64,000 nt of DNA from Camarhynchus parvulus (lineage: Eukaryota; Chordata; Aves; Passeriformes; Thraupidae), in contig NC_044590.1 of NCBI RefSeq assembly GCF_901933205.1, forward strand, positions 13,357,501 to 13,421,500, given 5' to 3'. Shown one piece after another: positions 1 to 11,300 of the stretch; positions within the stretch are counted from its first letter, which is position 1, and every line of letters starts with the position of its first letter. The translations under genes were made by a program, and so were the position numbers. Under the pieces are notes generated by a model that was not told the origin of the DNA, did no database searches, and saw only the letters and a program-made list of their open reading frames with translations.

Positions 1-1320
1 GCATGGTCTAGAGGAAGGGATCACTCTGGGGAGCCAGAGGAAGACTTCACGGTGTTGAAAACACTGCCATTCCCTGAGGATGAGCAGCTCCATTGGATAT
101 GTGATGCCAAGAGTTAGAATTTGCTCTCTGCTGCAAACTTGCAGTTGAAGCTGCACATGAAGTCTTTAGAGTGATCTATCAGGAAATTCATTGCCCTTTC
201 CCTGGTGCACTAATTTCCAGAAAGGACTTACAAGATTGAGTTAACTCCATATATTAGGCCATTTGCTGTCACATCGTTTTGCTTATTGAAACGAATTATC
301 ATTCTGTTTCTGTGAGGATTTAGACCTCTGCACCATAGCTCTTGAGCAACTGCTTTTTAAAAGTGTGAAGTTATAATTTAGGAAGGAACTTAACAGCTCT
401 GTACTTTTCAGAAGGAGAGAATTGCACAAAACCTACAGATGTTATAATTAAAACTTGCTTGTCTTGGAGCAGAGCAAAACAAATGTAATGATATTTCCAC
501 TTCCATGTGAAGGTGGCATAATTTAAAACAATGTTGTGCTGTTAAATAAAAAGTTGGAAATCCAAAGAAATAATTGTGTCATTGGTTATCAATAAACTTG
601 GCTACATCTGCACACAGTAGTGAACTACAAAGCACAGAATCATAGAAACATGGAATATCCTGAGTGGGAGTGTTATTCTTCTTTCTTGATTCCACAGATG
701 TACCTAATTCCCCCAACTCTAAATTAAGTGGAAATTTTTTTTTCTTATTTTTGGTACCTCTGCCTGTTACCAGTTAGAGAAATTCAGGGTTTGTTTCAAG
801 CTTCTTCAAGCCTATTCACTAACAGACTCCCTGCATTTGGTATACAATATTAATTAGCCTGACTTGCCTTTGATAGGTATTGTTCATCTTTGCAATAGAA
901 GCATGTTTAAATGATTCAAGACTTGAGAGAGAGATCCCAAAATCCCAAATTACTTCACTGACCAAAGAGATTTTGGTGGCAATTCATTTATTCCACCTCT
1001 TAAAAAAAAACCCAAAAAAACCCCAACAGAATGTCAGTGATGAAGCATTCACTGTCACGGGAAAAAGCAGGGACTGAAAACAAGCCAGTGTCATTCAGCA
1101 GCCAAATACCAAATGAAACATATTTTCAGCAATGGGGTTAACTCAATGTGAAAAATGCATGTATTTTATGATTGGCTTTTTGCAAATATTAAAATGAATA
1201 TTATATGTCTTGTGTTAGAAAGTAATGCTGTGTTAATTCTCTTAAGTAGTGTGTTAAATATAGTTTTAGGTTTTTAAAAAAATGTTAAAATAGAAACTAT
1301 GCTATGTAGGATACTTTTTT
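1..1320. other. AT-rich intergenic stretch
   Basis: I see no gene here. Open frames are short and lack splice context. A short CR1-like scrap near 634-690 is listed separately. The rest is unique-looking AT-rich DNA upstream of the CEP250 promoter. Confidence 0.5.
634..692 (-). mobile_element. CR1 LINE 3' end scrap
   Basis: The motif agaatcatagaaacatgg followed by aatatcctgagtgggag is the reverse complement of the avian CR1 3' tail with its decayed octamer repeats. Only about 60 bp can be recognised. Confidence 0.5.
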
Positions 1321-1324
1321 AAAA

Positions 1325-1767
1325 GAAAGGACTCGCAGCGAGATAGCAGCCACAGGACACCTAAATCTTTCAGAGAAAAAGAATTTATTGCCCTCTTATC
1401 AGAAGAATCGAACTTCTTCCCACCTCGAAGGCGCTGTTAGGATTCAGAGGAAGAAGCTGACACTGACCTGTGTCAGAGACAGAATCCTGTGTTTGAATGG
1501 AATTTATGCATCATGTATGAGATGTATGAATATGCAACAGGCTGTTGCTTTTAAGGGTTAATCCTCTGTTAAGGTGGGTCCTTTTTGGGGTTCGTGCTGC
1601 TCAGAAAAAGGTACCCGGACGTCCGTAACTTTGTTTCTATTGTCTCATATTGTCCTAATTCAAATTGTCCAAATTATTATTACTCTAATTCTATTACTAT
1701 TTTTATAACCATTTTATTACTATTAAACTTTTAAGATTTTAAAAACAAGTGATTAGCGTTTCTCACA
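1325..1767 (+). mobile_element. solo LTR-like sequence upstream of CEP250
   Basis: The stretch ends with an AT-rich tail containing attaaa and then gattagcgtttctcaca, closing in CA as retroviral LTRs do. The same kind of ending (in reverse) opens the ERV-4 LTRs at 60139 and 63893. The left boundary is a guess. The end lies about 70 bp from the CEP250 CpG island, so it could add promoter or enhancer activity, but nothing here proves that. Confidence 0.5.
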
Positions 1768-1839
1768 CCTAACTAACTCCCAGAACAATTCCCGATGAAA
1801 TGCAGAGGGTTCACTATCACTGTGTTTTCTGATTACATT

Positions 1840-2340
1840 CCCTGCCGGAGCGGAAGCGCCCACAGCGGCCCGCGCTGGGCCCGCCACGGACAGGCCGCGC
1901 CGCCCCTCACGGAGCCTGCGCTGCCTCCGGCCGGCCCGGGGAGCCGCTCCGCCCGCGGCCGCTGGGGCGGGACCCTCGGGGCGGGCCGGGCTGGGCCCCG
2001 GGCTGGGCGGCGACCCGGGCTGGGCTGGGCTGGGCCGGCCATGGCGGGTAGCGCGGGCCGTGGGGGAGCTCAGCCCGGGCTCGCTGCGGCGGCGGCTGCG
2101 GAGCGCGGAGGAGGCGCAGCAGCGGCAGGCGGGGCTGGTGCGGCAGCTGCAGGACGAGGTGAGGAGCGGGCGGTGCCCGGCGGCGGGAGGGGGAGCGGGG
2201 CCGCCCCCGCTGCCCGGTGGGGACTCGGCGGGGAGCCCGCGGGGCCTCCCCGGGCGGGCGGCGCCGAGCTCGGAGCTCGGGGCGGGGAGGCCCCGGGAGC
2301 GCCCGTCCCGCCGCGGTCTCGCTGCCGAGCCCCTCCTGAT
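1840..2340 (+). promoter_or_regulatory. CpG island promoter of CEP250
   Basis: This block is extremely GC-rich and dense in CG dinucleotides, with tandem gggct units near 2020-2035. It contains exon 1 of the coiled-coil gene. No TATA box is visible, as is usual for housekeeping CpG promoters. Long open frames on both strands here are a by-product of GC content. Confidence 0.7.
2060..2158 (+). CDS. CEP250: CEP250 exon 1 (coding part)
   Basis: The frame from 2060 gives 33 codons with a short amphipathic helix and ends exactly at a gtgagg donor in phase 0. It matches the mammalian start region around EEAQQRQATLVR. The only nearby ATG (2041) is in another frame; the two frames would join if the run of five G at 2061-2065 were one base shorter. 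A GTG start at 2060 or an upstream exon are the other options. Confidence 0.7.
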
Positions 2341-5300
2341 CTCGGTGCTTGCAGCATCGCCGCTCTTCGGCCCCGTTAGCGGGGTTGTCCAGGGCAGGAC
2401 TCGGGGGGGTTTGCTTGCAGAGCAAGTTTGAAAACTCATTGCGGTCGCTTCAAGGACCCCCTTGAACAGCCAAATATTGGCTCAGGGTACGCGGGGGCCG
2501 TAGGTCAGGTAGAGCTGCCCGCAGCTGTCCCATCGTTCCGCTTGCTGCCGCTGTCTCAGGTGAGCAGACACTGCTACGCCTGAAAGAAACCCCGCCCCAA
2601 TCTCTGTCGTATTACAGTGAAACTTGCTATATTGCAGTGACTTCTTGTGGAGCGTATCAGAATCACTCTTGGACAGAGGCAGAGAAAAGTTAATGTGGGG
2701 TGAGTGGAGTCTATAACAAGCTGCTTCTCTCATCTTCATTCCATTCAGGTACTGCAGTACCAGACCTGGTGTCGAGAGTTGGAGCAGCAAGTGAAAGCTG
2801 GAGGGGTGAGTGTGCTGCAGGTTGTGAACTAAAAAGGGTGTATCTAATGTTCCCAAATGTAGACCAATAAAAACCCTCTACAATCCAATTACAAGAAAGC
2901 AGATGTTTACTGTCTGAGGGTTTAGAGAAAGACTGTGAATTTTCCCATCAGTGTTCTGTCCGTTGGCTGTTCTTAGAGCAGTCAGTAGTCCCAGAAATGC
3001 ATGTCCAGAAAACCCAGTTAAGGATTTTAATTTTGTGAAAGTGTGCTTCATTCGAATGACATTTCTCCTGGATCTCAGGAGAGGACTATTCTGCATGTTA
3101 CATGATACATGATACAGCTGTCCTGGAGAAAGAACCAGTTGAAACAGCTTTTTGGAAGTCAGGAAGGCTGGTGGTCAACATACAGAACTGGATTTGTGCA
3201 TTTCTTTCTGCTTCATAGCTAAAGTAAACCTAGAAGCCAAAGGGTGGAAGAATAGGAGAGCATTCCCAGGCTTCAAGTCCAAATCAGCGCTTGAGGTCAT
3301 GAAGTGAGGACACATAGCAGTGGGAGAGTAAGGAGAGCTACTCACACTAACACCCTTCCCTTCCCTTCCTCCCTGTAGTCACAGCACTGTTACACCTGGA
3401 AGAAGCCATGACCTCCTGAGATACCCAGCAAATGGATGGGAAAATGATGGATGCTTACAGTGGTGAAGGAAACACTATCATTTGACTAAACATTTCCTTT
3501 CTTCTTAAAGGGATCCCTTCCAGGCAGGTGGGAAGCCACAGCAGACCACAGCCTGGAGAAAGCCCTGCTTCAGGTGGAAGAGGAGCAGCAAAGGTACAAG
3601 GAAGAAGCATTTCTTCATACTTGGTATCCTGGATGCTCATGGAAGTGAGGGAAAACCTGTCGGTGCTACCTGGTCTCCCCAAGGGAAGCGGTTGGGCAAG
3701 CTGCTTTGACAGGAGAAAGGTCCACAATCTGCTTTCTGTGGTGCAGTAATAGTGCTGTGTGCTGAGTGGCTCTGCTTTGAGTGGGGAATTGGGGTGTGTA
3801 TTCTGCTGAAAGGTCCCTTTCCAGCCAAAATTATTCTGTGGTTCAGCAGGTGAACAGCTCTGGACAGTGCTATAGAAAAGTGATACATCCAGTGACCATC
3901 AGCATGAAGAGGGGGCAAATTGTTACTTGTGGGCATCGTCAGGGTTGAAGAGGAAACCAAAATCATGGATGGAAATTGAAGGTTCAAGGCACAGAGAAAC
4001 AAAGGAGGTTTTCATCACAGAGAGATCTTAGTTAACCCTGTAAAGTGATTTTACTGCTTCTTAGACAACAAAGTCAGTGTTAAGGGAGCTGGAAAATCAC
4101 GGGGATGCTGGAGAGCTGTTGTTCAGTGACCTCATTGTTGACTCTCTCTCTCTTTCCAAGGTGTGAGAATCTGGCAGAAGTGAACACTCTCCTGCGGGAG
4201 CACCTCAATAAAGCCAGCGAGGTTAATTCCGCCCTCAAGGAAGATGTTGGGAAGCTGACGGTGGATTGGATGAGGGCCCGGGAGGAGCTGGAGCTGAAGG
4301 AGAGTGAATGGCGCAGTGAACGGGAGGTGAGGATGGGCTGAGGGAGTGCCAGAGGGGAATGGGAATGGGAATACCTTTTGTTCCTTGTCTGGTACCTGTT
4401 GCCAATTCTCCGACTTCTGGGACTCTGGCTGGGCCCTCCCAGGGGGCTCCCCTGTTGGGGGAGGCCCTCCTGGGGTGGTTCTGTGTCAGGAAAGAGAGAT
4501 ACACCCGATCTTTTGGGTCTTCAGGTTCTTGTTTATTGTTATCTTATCTAGAGTTTTGCATGCCGTCCACACCAGGCTCAGTGCACTGGAAAAGCACCAC
4601 AAAAATGGCTAACAGTATTTTGTTACAAGGTCTTTTAAAGCTAAACTACCCAATTAAGAACTGACACCTAGATTATTTTCCCTTTTAACCCAATAACTGA
4701 TCCCAATGCGGATCAGTTATTGGGTTAATAACTGATATTATTAGTTATTAACCCAGTAATGTGGACTTCTCCACCCAAGTACAAAATGCCACCCAAACCC
4801 ATGAAGAAGGAGGAAGAAGAAGCATGAAGAAGCCCAGGATGACACCCTGTGCCCTCCATCTTGCTTCCATCCACTACATACTAAAAATCCTAAAATTTCC
4901 CACCTATGTGATACACCTACACTACTCTCTACAATCTACTTCACACCCTAGTGGATTCCAGTCTGTTCTGGAGTTTAGGAAACTTTCTCCATGAATGAGG
5001 GTCAAAGTCAGTGTTCTCCTGGGGGTCAGGGCACCCCAGAGCAGACAGGGAAATATTCCTGGTGCCCTGGGTTTCCACAGTTCCTGGCATGGAGAACTTG
5101 CTATGTGGAGGCTGTGGCTCTGCTGAGGATGTACTGGTGCTGGACAGGGATGTGGGAGGGAGGAGTGTCAGCAGAGGGTGCTGGGGGGAATGCCCACTTT
5201 CTGTGGCTGCACTGCTTGGTCGAGAAGATAGAGCTGGGCACTGTAGGGCAGTCACAGGAACACCTGTCTCTTTAATAGTTCCTTAATCCTTGTTTTGAGC

Positions 5301-8300
5301 AATTGAGACCAGAGAGGTCTGTGTGTGTTCAGAGTCAAAGTGGCCAGCATAGGAGCAAGACAGGCCTCTTGTACTGACTGCCTGTTGTAAGCCAACCTGG
5401 CACTGGCCTTGAAGGAGTTTGTGTTTGTGTTCCTCTGCTGGGACCTTGAGGTGGTGAATCACCATCAGCTTGCTGCTGCTACCCACTGCCGTGGGAGAAC
5501 TGTGGGTGCTCCCTTCTGGGCAGGTGGTTCCCTTCTGTGGACCTCTGTGGTGCCTCTTCAGTCCCTGATGCCCCTGGTGCAGTAGTTACTAAAAGGCACC
5601 TGGTGATGGTGATTTACTCTCTCCTGTCTGAGAGATGTTACACTGACAGTGAAGGCTGAATTGGCATTTCTTTTTGTCTTTGCACGTTTAGCATTATGAC
5701 AGCTACGTAAGGGGGGAGCACGCCCGCCTGCTGGGGCTGTGGCGGCAGGTGGTGACCTTGCGCCGCCTCTTCCTGGAGATGAAAACTGCCACCGACCGGT
5801 GAGTGGGGGCTGGGGCGACATCTCCTGCAGCAAACGAGTGCCTTGCTTGCTTTCGGGTCCTGCCTTTTGAACCTCCATGTTGCATTAGTTACAGCAGAGG
5901 TAGGATTGCTCCTTTGGCAGTCAGAAGCAATGCCATTCAGCTTTGGGCTGGTCTCAGAGGAATTGTTGGCTGCTGGTCTTCTGTCAGACATATTTTATGA
6001 AAAATCCTTTTGTTAGGATCTTTGAGAAGCTGAGAGGCCTCAGAAACGAAAAGTGAACAATAATTATCTACTGCTGTGGAATGCAACGGGTGCATCTTTG
6101 ACTGGTCACATGTGGTTGTTTTTAATTAATTGCCAATCACAGTCCAGCTGTCTCGGACTCTCTGGTCAGTCACAAGATTTTATTATCATTCCTTCCTTTC
6201 TGTTCCTTGCTAGCCTTCTGATGAAATCCTTTCTTCTGTTCTTTTAGTATAGTTGTAATATATAATTTTCTTTTAATATAATATATACCATAAAATAATA
6301 AATCAGCCTTCTGATACATGGAGTCAAGATTCTCATCTCTTCTCTCATCCTGGGACCACCACCTGTGAACACCACCACATTCTTCAGATAAAGCTGGAGG
6401 GCTTGGGCCATAAGGACAGCAGAGGCTGTGAGCAGGCAATGACTGTGGTGATGTGTGGGTATGTGAACACAGGCATGGACACCTGGGAAGAGACTCACTG
6501 AAGCTGTGCATGCAGCATATAGAGTGGTCCCTTTTATGAAATTATAAAAACCAGCCTTTAAAAAATCTTACCAGATTTCTTTTCCCACTGCTTCTAAGAG
6601 AAAGATGATTAATGCAAATTTTTTCCTTTTCATTTCCAGGATACATTTATTCTGGTCAGTTTGTATCCACTTACTCGTCTTCCAGCATTATTGAGAGAAA
6701 GAATAGCTTCTCTGCCCTGTTACTGCATTTGTTCAATTTGTTTTGTTTCGTTTGATACTTCTTTTTATGATTGTTTTCTTGTTCTTGGGCTCTCTGAAGT
6801 TCTTTTCTCCCAAGAAAAATAGTGTAGCCATAATAGTACCTTCTGGTGTCAACATGCACTTTCAAACTCTGGGTTACTGTAAGCCATTTGTCTTAATTGA
6901 TTATAAGTCTTCCCTATTGTGTAGAGTCTGCCTGACCTGCTATTTAGTCCTTGTGTTGTTTGTGCTTTTATGTTACAGCATTTCAGGCTGATTCTTACAC
7001 CACCTTTCTGAAATGTTTTATTATATAGGTATAGTCTTGAGCTTCTTAGCAGTCCAAGTGGGGATAACAGAGCACTCAAGAGCAGAGTATGTAAAAACTG
7101 GGTATCTTGGTAAAATTCCTAATATCTACTGATAATACAGTAATTATCTAATGATAATTACAGTATGTTAACAAGAGTAATTAGAGGTCCTGTGCCATAT
7201 CTTACTTCTTGCACAGGTCCTTCTGGCCTGTGCTACTTATGGCACAGGTCCTTCTGGCCTGTGCCATATCTTACTTCTTATATCTGAGAAGAAAACAGAC
7301 TCCACACTTGGCTACCTGGTAAAGTCATTGTTCAGCTGTAAAGATGTGTCCTGGTCCCCAAGTGTCAGATGAATGACTTGTCCCCCAGACCTTGCCTGCC
7401 AGCTCTTCCTGATGCATGATTGCATGCTTTAGAAGTGAATCAGCTGATAAAGATGGTGGAGTGAACATTGGCTCTTTCTTGCTTCCTCTTCAGAGATTTG
7501 TCAGAGCTGAAGGCGGAACAGATGAGGCTTTCTGGATCTATTCTTGTGAACTGCTCTCGCCTGAACTCCTGTGTGCAGCTCAGGGAGTCCATCCCTCTGG
7601 GTAAACCTGTCCTGAAGGATCAGGCAGAGCAGCAAGTGGAACCAAAAATAAACCAGACAGCTCAGGAAGTGATAGCCCTACAAGTCAGGTGTGACATGGA
7701 GAAGAAAGAGCTTCAGGACAGGTAAAGGTGTTTTAACTTTGCTATTACCAGCATTATCTTTTGTGGCAGCTTACTGGGTTCACAGATGGGCTGTGCTCAC
7801 ATTTAGAACAGCCCTGCACAGCCCTGTGTCTGTCCCCAGTCAAACTCTTGCCTTCAACAGAAAGGATGGAGAAAAGTATTTGCCTGACAGAAATTCTTCC
7901 AAGTAAGACAAGACTGAAAAAAAGAGATAGCCTCTGATAGTGCTTTTGCTGCTAAGTGATTCTTGGTGAAAACCTGATTTCAGCATAAAGAGAGTTGTGT
8001 TTCTTGTACAGACTTTTTACTTCTCAGGACTATTCTGAAGGAATTGAGAAGAATTTGCCCGGGGCCACCATAAGCCCTGCAGCACCTCTGTGCTGACAGT
8101 TCCTTGCAAGACTGAGTGCAGAGGCCTTTGGGGAAAGAAGCGCCATTGTGCAACATCAAGCCTATTAACCTGTAGAGATGAATGCTGCCTTTCTGTGTTT
8201 CCTGGGTTGAACTTTGCTATGCTATGCTTTGGGGAGCTGCTTGGCTCTTTTAACAGGTGCTGGTGTGCAAAGCTTTTGGAATGGCACGTAGACCTTCTCT

Positions 8301-11300
8301 TCTCAGGGTGATGGAGCTCTCAGCCTTGCTTGTACAGTCTCAGAAGCAGAACGAGGAGAAGGAGAAGACCATGAAAACACTTAACGACACAGTGGAGATT
8401 CTAGTATGTTTTACCTTTACCTGGGAGATAGCCCAGTGTTTGCTCTCCAGCCTGAACACAGAGGTGTGGCTTCCTCAGGAGAAACAGTGGTAAAGATGCT
8501 CAGTGTATGGGAACATCAGGCACCTTGTCAAAATATTCCTTGTGTGTTCAGCAGATGTGGAGTCAGTCCAGGTGCAGGCAGTGCCAGAGGAACTGCAGAC
8601 AGTTCAGGTGTCTTCCTCTGAGGGGTTGCACCAGTGCTCTTCTGCCTATGACTTTAGGTCTCTGGGGATCAGAGTTCCTTGGAACTGACCATTTAATAGC
8701 AGTCTATAAATCTAGCTTTTGGTCTTCCTTGTAGTTTTAGTAGAGAAGAAATGGAATAGATATGCACAGGAATATACTGGAATCACTAGAGCTGAGACTT
8801 AGCAGTGTGACTCTACTGAGGATGGGAATGCTGCAGATGGGAGCAGCTCTTCCATGCTCACCCTTTCTTTATTCTGTTCTCAGGAATCAAGTTGGGTAGA
8901 GAAAGAATTTGCAGCTTCATTGACTAACAGTGCCAAAGAAGAGAATCTTTTCCTTCAAAAGCTCATTAAAAATATCACTGAGGTGAGTACAGACCTCGTA
9001 CAGAGACCACATCCCTGTAAATTTGATTTTGAAGTATTTGAGAAAGGCAACAGACTGGCCTGAGGATTAGAGATACATATTGTGTATTATCTGTGTTAAC
9101 TGCTATTGCCTGTTTAATTTTTAGACCACTTTTCTGACACAGAACCTGTTCTAGCTTGTGAGTTGCTGTGCTGTGGCAATTCAGGGAGCCATTAGAAGTT
9201 TCAGTACCTTTGCCTTCACCACCCCACTAAGGTCTCTCTTAGACTGTGTTTTTGGAGTGTGCTACTTGACATTTGTGTTCCTGTGTTTCTTGGGCAATTC
9301 CCTCACCCTCTTTGAGCAATGAGTCTGTTGTTCTTCCCATCTTTATGAAAGGTCACTGACTCAGTCAATGCACTTGCCTGCTCTGCTCCTTCCCTCAGTG
9401 TTCACTGACCATTATAATCTCCCCAGAATCACAACTTTCAGGAGTAACCTTAACTTAGGCCTAAAGTTCTCGTAATAGAGAAGGGTTTAGTTGTCAGTTG
9501 TTTTACACAGCTGCAAGAAAGTGAGTGTTCAGGCAGCCTCCAGCCACTTCACACTTGTGAAGAGTAGCTGTATTCAGAAATTCCAGGAGTACGTGTAGCC
9601 ACAGAGACAAACCTTTGTGGACTGAAGAAATGAGAAAATTGAGTTTCTAATGTAGGTAAAGCCTCAGTGTGGCTCTCGAGCATTGTCCCGTCTGGGTTTT
9701 TCATGCTCTACTGTGACTCCCAAGGCTGTCTGGGAGATGCAGAGCCATGTTGGAACAGAAGACTCCTTCTTCTTGCCGTGCTGCTTCCCTGAATTCTATT
9801 ATTTGCGTGCCCCTGCCCAGCCACTGCTTCTCACTGAAGGAAGGCAAAATCCTGCCTTCCTTTCCCTTTGCCTCTGGAGGATTTCCTTGGGAGGGAAAGA
9901 GCAAGGTCTTCCTTAGCCCACTGCCCCCAGCTCCATCCTGGAGTGCTGAAAATGCCATTGCTGACTCTTCAGGCCTCTTGCTTCTTCTGACTGAGCCTTG
10001 TCTCTGCAGTGACTGTGCAAAGTTTGAGAAGTCCAAGGAAATGCTGCTGCAATGCACTGGAATCCTGGAGCCAGGAGCCTTTTGTCTGCATCAGAAGAAC
10101 ACCAAGCAGTGGAAGGAAGGTTCAGCCCAGGCAGAAAAGGCAGAGCAGCAGGAGATGATGAAGGTTGGTTTTGGAAATGAGACTGGTTTTCCCTTGAAAA
10201 CTCGTCTTGCCCCTTCTTGTACAGTGGAGGAGTTGGCTGCACTCGAGGGAGAAGAGCCATCCTTGCAGAGGCAGCTGGAAGTCAAGAGGCAGACATTGGA
10301 GGAATTGCAGCTTCAGAGGGATGTGCTGGAGCAAGAGAGGGATGATGTTAGCAGGGCTCTGAACACCTTATTGCTAGGCAGCACCTGTGGGAGTGGGAGT
10401 TGTGGCAGCCAGATCAGCCCAGATGCTCTTTCTGGCAGTAGAATACAGGCACACTGCTGTGCACTCCTGGCTCAAGAGGGCACATACATTTCTTAGCCAG
10501 GGACATGCATGTTCATGAGCAAAGTGTTGCATGCTTCTGCAAAATGTATTGCTTTGGGCAGCCACAGAGCCTCTAAAACAGGGAATGGAGCTGGGGAAGG
10601 GTCTGGCACAGGGTGACGAGACTCACTGAAGGAGCTCAGGGGCACCTTCTTGCTCTCTACAACTCCCTGTGACAGGAAGCTGCAGCCAGGTGAGGGTCAG
10701 GCTCTGCTCCCAGGGAACAAGGGACAGGAAAAGAGGAAACAGCCCCAAGCTGTGGCAGGGGAGGTGTGGATTGGATGTTACAGGATAGCTGCAAGAGAAG
10801 GCTGTGTTTCAGAGGGTCTCTGTCAGACAGTCTCAGTTCTGGGGAATGTGGTAGGTTTGGCAAATGCACAGCAGAGGTTTTGCTTTGGCCACATCAGCCA
10901 GACATCCATCAGTCACTAAATGTCTGCTTAGCACAAGAGCCATTTCCCTGCCAAGCATCCTCTTGTTGCAGAGAGTTGCTTGGAATCAGTGAGGAGGGGA
11001 CACTTTGATGTGGGTTTTGTTCTTGAAAGGGGAAATCCTGTATATTTTCCCTTGATTCAGCTGATAAATTTGTTTTCCCCAAGCCTTTCTGAAAATGTCC
11101 AGCACTGAAAGAGATCCAGACAGCAATTTTGTTAGCCAACTGGCAGCTGTGGAAGATGCAGTGTTTTTGAGAGCCAACACAGAGTTTGGAGGAGGGATGT
11201 TTGTTGGGAAGGAGCTGTCTGGTGCCAGACAAGGCAGCAGGGCCTGACACAGCACTTCCAGGGTAACAGTGCCAGAGGCTTTTGGCAGGCCAGGCTATCA

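Noticed and set aside
1753..2439. Long open frames on both strands in the CpG island
   Set aside because: High GC content removes stops by chance. Only the frame from 2060 joins the conserved coiled coil.
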